Below are positions 39,253 to 52,866 of a stretch of DNA of 64,000 nucleotides, in pieces. Under the pieces are notes generated by a model. That model did no database searches and had not been told where the DNA came from. It was given only the letters and a program-made list of their open reading frames with translations. Every line of letters begins with the position of its first letter. Position 1 is the stretch's first letter. Source of the DNA: Setoptus koraiensis (taxonomy: Eukaryota; Arthropoda); the NCBI GenBank assembly GCA_048013815.1, contig CM106586.1, positions 11,718,001 to 11,782,000 on the forward strand, written 5' to 3'. A program made the translations under genes and the position numbers.

Positions 39253-42200
39253 TTACATGCTGTTGCTTGTGTGTCGCAATTGATGGAGAATCCGCCGAAA
39301 TACAACTCAATCCATTCAGTGTTATTTGTAGGTGCTCGCCAGTTGTCAGTATACACACAAGCGGCAGATGGATAGTGATATTAGAGTGTATTTGGTTCAG
39401 TTTAGATATGATCTGGTACGCAAATAGCGGCCACCAATGAGCGGCGCCGATACAACACTGGCGCGCGCCTGTAATTTACCCGGACTCATGGGCATAGTCG
39501 AAAATGGATGATTGAGATAGATTTGAGGCATTATCGCGCCATTGGAGCATTAATGTTTGATAGTGGCAGCTACTTTTTTTGTTGTTCATCAGAGCAACCA
39601 CTGGGCCCTTCACTAGTGGCCCAATGGCAAATCTTTCTTCTCGCTTTTTGCCAGCTGCCCCTCTTTCTAGCCATCTATTCTTGGTCAGCTGTTGCCCGAC
39701 TTGATCGCGCTCGTGTCACTCTCCATGAGTCGCTATGTCACTGGCTGTATCCGACCTAACTGACGCAAATAGACCCAGTTGGACTCAGTTGGACGCAGCT
39801 AGGCGCAGCAGTCCCAAATGAACTCAATCTAAGCAAGTTGGCTCTTTCCGTCTCTATTAGTAGTTTCTCGGCATCATCATCAGCGAGACTGCGAGCACAA
39901 GCCCGCTGTCGTCTGCATTCGCCATATTGTATACATATTGTGTGTGTGTATGTGTGCCCCAAAGAGGCAAACAACGAGCCACCTCATGTGTCGTGCATCG
40001 TCGCATATTTACGTAACCCGCCCGCCTCACTAGACAGCTGTAAAGATTTGTATTATAATAATATATCTTTGACATTGGAGCTTGCAAGTCGCCCGCTGCG
40101 TTCCGTTCACTTGGCGGTGTTTGATTCATTATTCATCGCATCCCGTCGACAGCCACTAAACTCTTGTAAGAAACCTCCTAATTGCGCCCAAATGCGCACA
40201 CACAATTGCTTTTACACATTATATATTGCCGTGCGTTCATGCTTTGCAGCCTGTTTGATACATTGCGGTTGATTTGTTTGCACAAGCTTGCATTTTATCA
40301 CTAGAGGGGGTGCCAAAATAACCGGACAAAGCAGTCGGGTCTCTTGGTGTTTTTGGCGCTCGTCTTTGCGACTAACGGAGGGCCAACAGGGCTGCTCTTG
40401 TGGCGCGACAATGACCTGTCACGCTTCACCTAACATTTGTATACTATTTACGTCACGTTATGCCGACTTGACCACCACGAACAACAAGCCGGCTCCACAG
40501 CTGGACAGTGGATATAAATGGAGCCATATAATGAAACGAATGAGCCGAAGCGAAGCTCGCCACCGGTCAGTCAATACACCGGGCATATGTGCCGGGTATA
40601 TGTGCCGGGTATATGTGCCGGGTATATGTGCCGGGTATGTGTGTGTCGCTGCAAGTTTTGTCCGTGTGGCAACACCTGTTTGTCTGATGACATACAACAA
40701 TTGCTTATTTGTGCTCGCGTTACATAACTCCACTTGATGCGAACCGCGTTGTGTTGCGTAAGTGTTGCAGAGATAACTGTAAATAGATGCAGCCTAGCAC
40801 GGTTACATGTTATATATATTACTTTTCATTTCCGCGTTTTGCTTGCAAGCCACTGCACCACATGCCATTTCGTGTGGTGCACAATCAGCCAACGAGCATT
40901 AATAATATCATTGAATGGGATCATCATCTTGCCCGGCAGCAGTTACAGCAACAACAATGATCATTGTGGCTCATTTATAAATATTGATTCTGTGATTCTG
41001 TTACGCTCGTCAGAGAATCAACTGCCACATATACCAATAACATATGGTGGCCATTACTGCGGCCCACGATGGCCCACGATGACCGCCGAATAACATACCG
41101 GTCAACACATTATCTGCATACGACCGGTACGATAACTTATCGCCGATAAGGTAAGGTGGCCAATAGCTGCACCAACAAATGAATACCCCACAACACATTA
41201 TAAACTGATTACTAATACAAAGATTACATAATAATAATTGCGGCCGAAGTTCGATTGCTTGTCTCAGCTTGCCCGTCTCTTGTTGCAAGCTGCGGCTATT
41301 AATTACAGCCAACAGCCTGCCAGTCAGTGATTGATGGACAGGTGTTTGGTGATTTTTTGCGCTATCAAGTGTTTTTTTTTGTTCGCACCAGACGGGCGCC
41401 ACTCTATTGCTGGCCAGCGTAATCATGTTACAGACAGTTTAAATAATCGCCTCCTATTGATTGCGCTAATTGTTTTGTTGCGGCCAACAGCAAATGGCTA
41501 GCTTGAGGTTATTTAGTTGGTCGTCATTAACAACAATACACTAGCAACAAACTGCAGCAAACATTATTACTTTGCCCAAGTTTCGTGTTGTCCGCCTGTG
41601 AGTTCTTCACGTGAGTAAAGACCAATTTAGGCAGGCGCCTTCATACGGCTGGATAAACTTGTACTTTATTCAACTTCACGGCATGCATATCATAATACCG
41701 CCGCCAATGTATTTTGTAAAGATTATTGGGCGCAAGCTGAAAGCTGAAACAACCGACACAGTGGCTATTCTTTATTGCCCAGCTTATTCAAGAATTAAGC
41801 TCATGGAGGGTGAGAGAGCGAGAGAGAGAGAGAGAAAACAATAATATCCACTGGAAACATGTTTACAACACTGCAAACACCACTAAAATAGCAAGATAAT
41901 GTTGAGAGAAACAAACAAACAAGTGGATTTAGTTCGGGCACGTGCGTTACATATCTACTAACGCCAGCACTATTATGTAACAAGCAACTGTGGTAGTTTA
42001 GACCTAAACCGCCAACTGGCTTTCATTAATAGCAGCGTCAATAGTTGGCCGCACTAACGATCCGTTTACCGTTAAGATGAGTGCGTGTGAGTGGTTGTTA
42101 TTAGTTTAGTCTAGACTCTGGACAGAGCGAGCGAGAGAGAGAAGGGCCAAAACAGTTTTGTTGTTATGCAATAACCACTGCTACTAGTGAACGCCTGAAT

Positions 42201-44201
42201 CAACACAGTTGTCCGTGGGTCCACAAACAAAGCAACCGCCATGTAGAGTAGCCAGAAAGCGAAACAATAACGGTCAATCTGGAAACTTCATTTAAACGCG
42301 CAACGTCAATACAAGCGACCCATTTGACAGTGTTCGAACCTCAATCGGTCAAGCAAACCCGATATGCAACCTTTTTTCATTGGTGTCACCTATGTACACA
42401 AAGCGCGTCACATTGACAAGTTTGCACACTGTTCGCTGACTGACTCAAAATCACGTCAATTCTCTGGACAGGTAAGCAACTGGGCGCCAACACCCGCACC
42501 CGCACCCGCATCCTCACTCGCCTGGCTGCTAGTTGAAAATTGTTCGAGCTCAATTGATTAACCAATGACACAATCACAATATAATCGCTTTAAATTAATC
42601 TAGTTTATGGCCTCGCTCAGTCAGTTAGTGGATGTTAGCTGCGAAAATGTTGTTATCATCGTGCGACATCACGTTTGCTCTACCAATTTAGACGCGGCCA
42701 TTGTTTGGCGTGCCTTCGTTACTATCTCTTGCAGTCGCCTTGGCTAATCGTCTTATTCTCTTTTTTGAAGTACCCCACTGCTGATAGTGCAAGTCTTGTT
42801 AATAAACTACTGTTTGTAGTGCAGTTATATGCAGTTATATGTTATACGCTACAGTTATATGTTATTTGTTATCTGCTAACTGCCATCTGTGTCAGTGCAC
42901 CTATCGGTACCACAAGCAACTAGCTTATTCTTTTGCTAGCAACTGTGAACTGGCACGGCGAGTAAACAAAAAGGGATTATTGCTAAGAGATGTCACGTTG
43001 GCCGGCTCTTGTCCATTTTCGTGTAATTTCCGGTCCAGAAAAATACTGTATTGATTTTCGGAGCGCACATAAGAAACCATTAGTGAAAAAAAAAAAGTTG
43101 ATATCATCAAACAATGTAAACTGTGAAAAATTTTCTAGTTCCAGCACCGATTCGTTACACGCATGACACAAGCCTCCAGTCTATAGGCGACCGAAGTGAA
43201 AAAAATTGGCCAAGTCAACGGTCATTGTTGCCAACAATTGTCCTTATGTTGCTACAGTAATTTAAAAGTTGACGCAGCTCGACTCATTAATTTAAGCAAC
43301 TCATTTGAGTCTAACCAGATCGCTATCAGATTCGTTTGCTCTCCCTAGCTGGCAAAGAACAAGAAGGGGTGCGTGTTTCTTGGGAGAACTAAACAAATGT
43401 TGGGCACACTAATATGTCATTTTGTATACAGGCCGAGGTGTCTACTCTTGCTAGTATTATTATACGTCATGCAACTACAACTGTTTTCTGTTTCGTGCCA
43501 CCTCAATCAAACGAAATGATCGCTTGGGACCGAGGTTGGAAATTTCCACCCCTTCACTTACTTCTCTCACTCTGAAAGCAGCTTGGCCCTTTTTCATCTG
43601 AAATACGTTGGTCAGCACGCCAGGTCAAGCGTGCAACTGGGCCAGAGCGTGTCAGAAGTTTGAATTGGTTCAGACTATGCCTTTCTGACTGTTATGAGAC
43701 CGGCAGGGAATGAGAGTAACGTTGAATTATGAGAGCATCGGGTGAGAGTTAAAGCACACAGCCTAAGCTCTCATCCAGTGAAAAATGACATTTTGCGACA
43801 TAAATTGTTTTGTTGCCGGCGTCGTTGATTCTGAATGCTTTTGCTGCTAGCGAGATTACGAATTCACCTGATTCAAGGGATGCGACGATCTAATTAGACA
43901 GCTTGGCAACCACCAACAGAGCAGTTGTTCATGTTCGCAAATTATCTCTCCTTTGATCGTCATTGTTAGCTGTAGGGTCCACAGTTTCAGAAAGGGAGAG
44001 GATGTAAGTGTATCCGCATGGATCTCTTTCGGGAAGGCAGCAATAAAGTGAGATGAAACTAACCAACGGCCCAGGCCAGAGCGAATTTTCACGAAATCGT
44101 GGCGTGACCCTAGGACAACTATGCCATCAGAGCCTGCACCATTCGCAAGGACTCGGCAGCATCTAGCCGAAAAAGGAAGCGAAGCCTTCTCTTACTTTTT
44201 C
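39253..44201. other. Non-coding, GC-richer stretch
   Basis: Many overlapping ORFs on both strands, none with domains. Recurrent GGCCAA/TTGGCC and GGCGCC words. Contains the 13-bp repeat at 40579, a CTCF-like word at 40299 and a GA microsatellite (41812-41836). May be regulatory DNA. Confidence 0.4.
40579..40643. repeat. Five tandem copies of a 13-bp unit
   Basis: Unit ccgggtatatgtg, with small changes in the first and last copies. Confidence 0.9.
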
Positions 44202-44652
44202 GAGTGGAGGTTTTTTTGATTTAAATCACTCGATTTAAATCAATGAAAATCTGGTCGCAATTAAAAATGTGATTTAAATCGCGGTTTTAATAGTTTTTAT
44301 TGGTTTGATTTAAATCAAATTGGTCTTAATTGGTTTCAATTGGTTTTGATTGGTTTTAATTCGATTTGATTTAAATCAAATAAAAAAAAACCGTGAAAGA
44401 CATGATTTAAATCAGAAAACAGCAAGATTTTCTTTGGGTGTGAGGAAGAGAGAGAAAGGGGGTTACATGTATGATTTAAATCAATAAAATCATATAAAAA
44501 CCAATTTGTATTAAAATCTTGATTTTAATCATTAAAACCATCATTTAAATCAAAAAAATCAATAAAATCAATAGAATCAAAAAAACCATTTAGACCATGA
44601 ATTTGATTTCAACTCCACAGCTGACTGATTTAAATCAAAAAAACGTCCACTC
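44202..44652. mobile_element. MITE-like element packed with GATTTAAATC palindromes
   Basis: Inverted ends of about 29 bp (GAGTGGAsGTTTTTTTGATTTAAATC) with two mismatches. Inside are about eight copies of the 10-bp palindrome GATTTAAATC. Clear target duplications are not seen. No ORF. Confidence 0.65.
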
Positions 44653-44787
44653 TAAGAGAAGGGCCTCACTCGCCATTTGCAGCATCTTAGTGTGGGAAGG
44701 TAGTGAGGCGGAAACAATGTTCAATACAGTGTCTTTCATTCAAATGATACAAGCCATATTTAATGCCAGATTGTTTTCAATGTCTGA

Positions 44788-44931
44788 AATGGTTTAAACC
44801 AGGCAAATGTTGTATTTTATTAGCGACAAAATACAATAAAAGCAAAATTTACTTTGATTTTCGCCCTTTTTATCATGACGAAATACATGAAAGGCGCCTG
44901 AAATACAATAAAAGCCGGGTTTAAACCATTA
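44788..44931. mobile_element. Small inverted-repeat element with TGGTTTAAACCA ends
   Basis: The left end (44788-44815) and the reverse of the right end (44905-44931) share aatggtttaaacc, ggc and ttgtattt. Another TGGTTTAAACCA lies at 44967-44978. Confidence 0.4.
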
Positions 44932-44978
44932 ATACCATTGAGACATTCCAGACATCCAGAACAGAATGGTTTAAACCA

Positions 44979-46758
44979 AAAAGTGTCTTAAATGTATTAA
45001 ATGTCTCCTGAGTTAGAAGAGTTAGAGTTTTTTCGCCACACTCGTGTTGGGGTAGGTCCCATTGCCATGTTAACAAGTATGCCTGGGAAATCAGACTAAC
45101 TGAAATATATCTCCCATGGGTGGACGCCCATCAAATGTTTTCGGAGGTGAACTAATGACGGTATTGTGTGAATATCGTATCGAAACTAGAGAATCAACGC
45201 AATCAGATGTGTTTGCTGCTGCTTTATAGTAACGGGAGTCACATCGTAATAATTATTTGTGTATAGATTGTACCTAGCTAACGATCCATTATAAATGCTC
45301 GTTCGTTGAAATTTCGTTGAATGCACTGCCTGCATTCGAGCAGAAAACTCAAATTTTTATTTGCTCATTATTTGTCTATTTTTCGCACATCAGCAATAAC
45401 AACTGCGAAAAAAAAGTGAACCAAGTGATTTAGTCAGTCGTTTGTTTGCATCCACTAAAACTATGAAAAGCTATAGGCTCTCAACAAAACCAGCATACCA
45501 GCGACTATCGAACTTGTGGCGAGATCCATAAACAGGAAGAGATATTGCGCATTGATACGATGGCCAGTGGAAGTGGCAATGGTCGCGAAATGAAGTATTA
45601 CGTTAAAATATAGACCAGAATCTACTGCACTAAGTAGAGTAGATAGTGAACTGGATTTTTAGTGGTCGTCATAGGTTGTTGAAAGACACACAAACTTGCG
45701 CCAATTGGATTGGAGAGTCACGAAATGGCGATAAAGTGGCACGTTTAAATCAACTGACCATGAAACTACTTCTGCCTCAGCAAGCAGCATCATCTTTTTA
45801 GTTAGCTCAATGCGAGGCGTCTAACTCGATGGTGGGTCGGCGTTGAATTCTCATTGGCCCTTTGTTCGCTTATTTACTCTCTCCCTCTCTCCCCTTCTCA
45901 TCCGTTTGCTGATGCGAACACAGAACGAGTTACGAAAATCCGTTCACTGAGACCATTCACTCCAGCATTTCCTCTCACCTTGAGAGCGCAAAGCTACAGA
46001 GAGAAGAGTTTGCCCGGTGCTGTCTATATATCACAATCTATCTCCAATCACATTTATGTTAACGAGCATTGGTCATTGGCATTAACGATAAACAACAACG
46101 GCTTGTGTGTCAGCACTGACAACCCATTTGCCGAGGCATACATATGTGGTGTATGGCAATGGTGAGCTAGGTAGTGGTCTGTAGGTTTATGTTGTCACCC
46201 TACCATAATGGGTTTTGCTTTTAGGCCGGCTTTTTGAGGCGCTGGGCCGCCCATCGGGCATCACAATGAAATGAAAATTTATTAGACGTTTAGAAGGGGT
46301 GCCAGTGCTGGCGGGTGTGGGCGCAATAGCCTACTACATTCTCTCCATTGTGCATGCCACAAATTTAACAGTCTTCAACTGACCAATTGAGAAAGAGAAT
46401 AGCAGCAGCAGCACAAGCTGATGCAAAAAAGCTCTATCGCTTGTTGTTTCGCTATTGTCGAGCAAAGGCGCTTGACTTGGAGTTTTTCTCCAAAAATACC
46501 CGCTTCCAACAGCCTGAGAGTGCATCGAGGCCGGCGGGCACGTATGACTATGGATGTTGGCTTATATATAATATAAGATGAGTAAAGAGTGGCAATAATT
46601 TACAACATTGGCTAGTCATGGAGTTGCTGCTGGCCTCAGCTTTTCGGTTGCACTGAATTCGGGACAAACACTACCCGAAACAACACCTCCGGCTAACGTG
46701 AAAGTTGAAAGGGGACCCAAGGTGACCAATGTCCAATTACCTTGCTAGTCATGTCCAT
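44979..46758. other. Non-coding
   Basis: No domain-bearing ORF and no clear repeat. Confidence 0.4.
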
Positions 46759-47319
46759 CTATGGCCATTCTGGCATGACCAGCAATCTGATGGCTATGGT
46801 TAGTGAAAAGATTGTGATCACTAAACAATAAGCGAGATTGCAGTTTACTGTAGTGTAGTTAATATTGTTGTCACTATTACTGCCTTGCTGATCTGCTTTT
46901 TTGTCCCCTTCTATAAATAAATGCGAGTTGTGTTCGCTGCAATCGAATTCAATCCCATCTGCCATTCCCAATCTATTGCTGCTAAATAAAGATAGATTCC
47001 ATTCAGTGAACCAGCTGTTCCAGCCGAACTTAAGTTCTGGCCAACTAATTGAATTATTGAAGTGAGCAAATCTACGTTTCGTTGCCACCGTATCGCATTC
47101 GAGCACATGAAGCCGTAGAGAAGATGTTGCACAAGATATCAACGATGCCCGTCGGCTAGCCTCACCGGTATATTTTGCGCACTGTAAATGATTGGTGATG
47201 GGGAGCCATAGAAAGCGAAATAAGTTATCCGCACCGGATTCTTGTAGTTCTTTGTGGCTTGTAGAGTTTCGACCGCCAACCGTGTCGCTACAACGCTCAC
47301 TGAACTCTCTGCTCAGCAT
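46759..47319 (-). CDS. Tentative 186-codon ORF, no recognised domain
   Basis: ATG start and a hydrophobic end (CLVITIFSLTIAIRLLV). It is the longest unexplained ORF in the middle of the window, but the stretch is poor in stops and other long ORFs there overlap on both strands. Could be chance. Confidence 0.2.
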   Translation of the reverse strand: MLSREFSERCSDTVGGRNSTSHKELQESGADNLFRFLWLPITNHLQCAKYTGEASRRASLISCATSSLRLHVLECDTVATKRRFAHFNNSISWPELKFGWNSWFTEWNLSLFSSNRLGMADGIEFDCSEHNSHLFIEGDKKADQQGSNSDNNINYTTVNCNLAYCLVITIFSLTIAIRLLVMPEWP

Positions 47320-50300
47320 GCTTACAACGAGAGCACCGGCAAATCAAAAATGATTGGGCACGTTCTGGCGATTTCTGTCGACGATAATTAGAGCCGATTA
47401 AAAGATTGGCCAGCTTTCCGACAGTGGCACGCAGCCGCCAGTGCGCGATCATGATCAACTCCTCGTCTGTTTGTTCTCTGACCTCTTATTTATTGTATTG
47501 ACAAGCTCGTTGAAACCACACGTTGCACCACAACTGTACCATAGAGACTATAGTAGTTGTGATGGCCATCTTGTCTTGTGTGAGAGCAAACAAATTGCCA
47601 GCAGTTTTCTAGCTAATAATAGATATGACCGTGTTATGAGAGTGTCAGACTAAGTTGTGGTTGCACGCCACAATAAACGAAACGCAAATACACCCAGACA
47701 TTGTCAACTATTAGATAAGAGTATTACATAATAATACAATAACATAATCGTGGTTGTAGTTGTAGTAAGAGATGCTTTGTTTTATTTCGCTTCTGATGCT
47801 ATAATGATGAGCATAACGAAATAGGACAATGCCACTGACAAGCGACAATCGACGACAACCAAATAGTAAATGGTCTATTTTGGCCTAGTCCTGTTGAGTC
47901 AGCTTTATCTGAGCGTAAACTTGAGTAGTAGCAAAGTCAGTTCATTTGCCGACCTTACACGCTGAAGCGGAACTGGCAACTGCTCGACGGTAAACTGGCA
48001 CTCTCACTCACTTGGCTAACAATCAGAATGACTAATGACACCCCTTTTGTGATAAGCAAAGGATATTACACAAACTCAACAACGCACACAAGCTTGTTAG
48101 CTAAGATAAACCGGCTAGACAAAATGCGAGCCCTATCTAATAGCGGGCAAGCAAATGTGAAGAGCACTCCATCCTGTTTTTCCTCTTATCTTTTTCTTCT
48201 GTTGTTGGCCGTGACTTTCTTTCTATGAAGCCTCTTTGAGTGACTCAATCGAGTGCGAAAAGATTAGAATTGGGTGAAACGCAAAACAATGCGGCAACTG
48301 CTGGCTGGCTGGCTGGCTAGCTGGCTGGCTAGCTAGCCCAAAATGATCGTAATTAACATTTTCAACCACTTCATGCAACCTGACAATAGCAACAAAATTC
48401 ACTTGATTCCGGCACTTGATGATGCAACCAACCATCCAAACAAATTAGGTAGGCACGAAAAGTTAATCACGACATCTAGGCCCAAAGAACCAATGAAACG
48501 CACTCAATACTTTTGGTTGGTCCCGCTTTTCTACCGCACGTCTCTCTTCAGCGAGCTTGTTAGTTTCATTTATAGGATCTTGCCGCTCCATGACTGCGCT
48601 CTATTGCACACCGGGCCACACAGAATAGAATAAAATAGAAAAGCTAAACATATTATGAATCCTATTATTACTGTGTGTGCAGTAACAGTTCAATTAAGTT
48701 ACTGTAACAATTGGCTTAGCTAACAAACAAGCGCCCACAAAAGTGATATTGTCTGCATTGATCAGTGTCGAGCTCTGGCCCATTCTAGTCACCATACATC
48801 ACCTAGATCACCCAGAGCTAACCATTCCTCTCTTTCTGGCGGAGGAACACTGACAAACTAACAGTTGGACAGAATCTAGGACAAATATATATATATATAT
48901 CGTGCAACAACGAGTTCATTCATTTGTTAGCTGAAACTATTACGCACTGAGCCAACTCTGCTGTATACGATCGACAATAAATTATTCTCTAGCGTATGTA
49001 ACTATTTCTCTTGATTGTTTTCTGAAACTTTATCTACCATGATGCTGACCAAACTCAACGCAAGTCCGCGAAAATTTCGGCTTCCGGTCTCGAGGAAAAA
49101 AATGAACAACTATAATCAAGTGAGTTTCTCGTGTAAAAGCATCGCTAGACGTTTTTGCTTGCAAGGAAATATGCTAATTTATGGAATAGAAACATGTGGT
49201 GAAAATATAAATAAACGAAAAAGTGTCTTTTTAGACTAGACGCTGTCACAGTCACATATTTTGCAGTGTCATACTTCATATACTTTATTACCTAGCATTA
49301 AAGCACACTGAGCATTAGAGATGGCCGAAAATGCACAAACGTTTGGCTGACCGTGCTTTGTTCGGTTTCGGTTTGATTTTAGTTGGATCCTAAGGTAAAA
49401 CACGAAAAAACTATCTATTTGCCCGAAAAATGAGAAAAAATCAAATCATTCATCACTAAGCGGAAACAAAATCTGCCTTTAAAAGACTAATGAACGGCTC
49501 TTGCGAGATTCAAATGGTGGATCTCTTGGTTGTCAGCTGGAATGGTTTTTTCCTATCGTTGCGCGGATTTTCGAAACATATCGCGAGGGACCAATGCCAA
49601 AAGCCTCCGTCTCTATTATTGTGAAGAACTGATTAAAATAGTGTAAAAATCTAGCTCTCTTCGGTAGACAGGTAGTTATGATGCGTGAACGTTGCTTTAA
49701 TTTAGTAAAAAAAAAAAAATGCAAAATGTTTATTCTATTCCATCAACTTGTACCATAGCCTGTAGTTTACAATTGAGAATTGTGGATGATACTTACAACA
49801 TTGGCAAGTAGACCGAATTGCAAGAGCCATACAAAGTCAACCTGGCATGAGCTCCCTTGGTTTTGTGGAGGTCTGTAGGAATAAACAAGTCGAGAATGAC
49901 TTATCTATGCATGTGACACCATTTTTCATAGTTGAATTTCCGATATAAGTGATTGTTCGAAATCGCATTTGATTCAACATCTGAACATGTTCGGTCAAAA
50001 AGAGAAAAACAATCTCGATAGCACCGCTATTGAAGTCGATTTGATCTAAGTGACCATTTCACTCCCTCCTGCCTGTCAATAAAATCCTATAGGACCTGGT
50101 CTTTAATTAAGTACAAACCAACGATCGACTCGCACGTGATCGTTTTGGCTGCATCAATCACAAAACGCTAGATTTACAAATTAATCACCGCTGACCATCA
50201 GCCAATCACATTAGTCGTCGCAAGTGATTGCTGGCCATCACGTCAGCATATAATAACTGCACAAGTAGCGATCAATCTACTGACAATAGTTCTAGGCTAG

Positions 50301-52866
50301 AAACTCTGCCTTGCAGGTATATCTCATATAGTTCATATGGACACACATACACAGAGAGAGAGAGAGAGAGAGAGGTGGACCCCACTTTACTCTTCATTGA
50401 GGATTCTTTCGCTAGCTTTTTAGATGATGCTGACAATGAAAATTGCAGCCTCAAGCTCGAAAGTTCAATCGTGTGGCGTTGCCGTCAGTGGTCACTCAAG
50501 TTTCGGAATCTCTAGATAATTGTTCAAGTTGGTCGACGTTCGTTCACTTTCTCGATCGATTGGTGTGTCACTAGGCTTTATCTGTTGTTATTATTATTAT
50601 TAGTCTCCAGTGTGGTAGTGGTGGATATAGTCGATCAAACACACAACTACAGTGGTGATAATTGAAAAAAGCTATGAACGTTCTAGAAGTAGATTATTAT
50701 TGTTGAGGTGGTTGTACAAAACATACACAGACAACAATAGGACTTATGAAGTTATACTTAACAAAATCATCATTGTTACGATATTATCGACAATGTTACT
50801 GACTGTTAATAGTTTTCTATTTCAACAATACAGACTGAACATACATTACGAACACAACTGCCCAATTGATTTTTCAGCATCGACGGTGATGATACAATCA
50901 TCGAGATAGCAGTTATTTCAGCTTATAGTCGACCACGAAACTGTTTTCCATGCAACTACCAGGGTGTATCAAAGAAATGATAAATTGGAATCGTATATGA
51001 TAAGCTTATACTAACCTTGTATGTTCAAATTGTTGGTGCTTGCAACAAGAACTAATTTTTCAGCGATTATTTTCAAATGTTATTTTCCAAATTCAATTAT
51101 CGTTGTACTGTGCAGGCAATAGTATGTATCTGTTCGCTTTCGGCTATCTATTTCCATTATAACATCCGTGGCAATGGTAACGTTATAATGGATTTGAGAA
51201 TTGTGTATGTAAGTGTAGTTTGGTTCTGTCGCTATAGTTCACCATGAACTTTCCCGTTCAAATTCAAGTAAGTTTTCTCCATACATTTGTTGCCAGTGGC
51301 TACTGTGCCATTCTTCATTGTATTAACTCATATCTTCATCGTATCAGCTCATATCGACGCTCTCACTTGATGCAAAATGATTTTTCTACATATCAGTTTT
51401 CGGCTAACATTTTGCACCTTCACACAAATTAAACGAATAGGTGTTTTTCGGTTACTAGTATTCAAAGGTCTACGAGATTTTTTACTGTTGACATGGAAAT
51501 TACACTAGAAAATGTCGAAATTAGTCTGCAGCATCTGAGCGAATTGAGGCCTCTTTGTTGTTTGTTCGGTCTGACTGGTTTGACTCGCGAATCGTTTTTC
51601 TCTCCTGCCTGATTTGTTGTTAGTGATCTACCACTGTCAGCAATTCTGATGGTCGCTTTTAATTGATGTATTTGCTAGATTTGTCGATTGAATCTAATAT
51701 CGGTTTTAGCTTCTAGTTTTAGTTTTCTTAAATTTTCCAGCGAGTATTGGTCAACTATTTGCGACTGATGTTTTTTTCTCTCCGTGACTATTTTCACACA
51801 CTGTAAAAGCAGAGTTTGCTTGTAGCTCAGGCGATCTTTTCTTTAGATGAGAGTGATTATTCTGGCAGCGCACATATATAGCAATAGGAACATTCTTCTG
51901 TACATTTGTTTAAACTCACTCGACCACTTACTTGATTGCGCTCAACGATTATGTTCCACACTAAAACACTTTGATATCCAATCTCATTTGATCCAATATT
52001 CATTGCGATGTGTTTCGTTGCGATTGTTCAATATATTTACAATGGTTAAACAAGTATTTTGTTATCAGATTCGCTGATGGTGGAACAGTTACTTCAAGAG
52101 GAGAACAGGCGATCACAAGAACACGAAGTTGAGACAACAGAAACGAATAACGAAATTCATGGTCATGATGTATAACTTTTAGGTCATAACATTGTTCGCT
52201 GAGATAGCAAAATTAACATGGCCGAACAAATATCTTGGGCATGTGCAGAGAGTCAATCTGTGGATCATTTTTTCCTTACATTCTTGCACCGACATCTGGT
52301 GAGTCATTGAAACACTTCATCAGATCATCATCGTTATATCAATGTATTGTCGTTTGCACACCATTGGAAAAGATGGATGGCGAAACATAAATCATCTCAG
52401 TTCCAAGATTTGGCTCCTAGTCCATTTGTCCGACGATTGTTAGCGCGATGGGAGGCCGTAAACAGGATCGGTCGATTGTCTACATTCATCGGCAAGCGCT
52501 CGTGGAACTACCGTGTTCAGGCACCTCTACGGCACCAAAAATAATATTTCTAAGATTGTCATGGCTAACTAAACGGTGGCCATGTGCGGAATATCAATCC
52601 CTGAATCATTTTCCATCTATTCTAGCACAGACTGATAAGTCACTTTAAAATTGAGTGGCAATCTCAGTGTGATAGGATCGTGACAGTTTAACCACTGTAA
52701 ATTTATTACTATACATCGGATGTAAGATCAATGCAACTACAAAAAGTATTCCGAGTCTGAAGATTCCTAAGACATAGGATTGATAGGTTTTATTGATTAT
52801 GTTGCGCTACTAGTTAACTTTGGTTTCCCTTAGTTTCATTTTTTCATCTGTATCATGACAGGATCA
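47320..52866. other. Mostly non-coding; weak exon candidates
   Basis: A CTGG repeat (48298-48336), AT run (48888-48900) and GA run (50356-50374). Weak exon candidates: 49039-49119 (ATG to a GTGAGT donor), 50632-50909 (open after a tatag site, with one span) and 52069-52175 (after ttatcag, ending in an E/Q/H-rich 32-residue tail). I cannot link them into a gene. Confidence 0.3.
48298..48336. repeat. CTGG/CTAG tetranucleotide repeat
   Basis: About nine units with ctgg and ctag variants. Confidence 0.85.

Noticed and set aside
39838-41426. Overlapping ORFs of 120-150 codons on both strands
   Set aside because: No domains, Cys/His/Arg-rich chance translations of a stop-poor GC-richer stretch, partly built from simple repeats.
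49321-49740. Stretch starting tagagatggccgaa, like some hAT ends
   Set aside because: No matching right end or target duplication seen.
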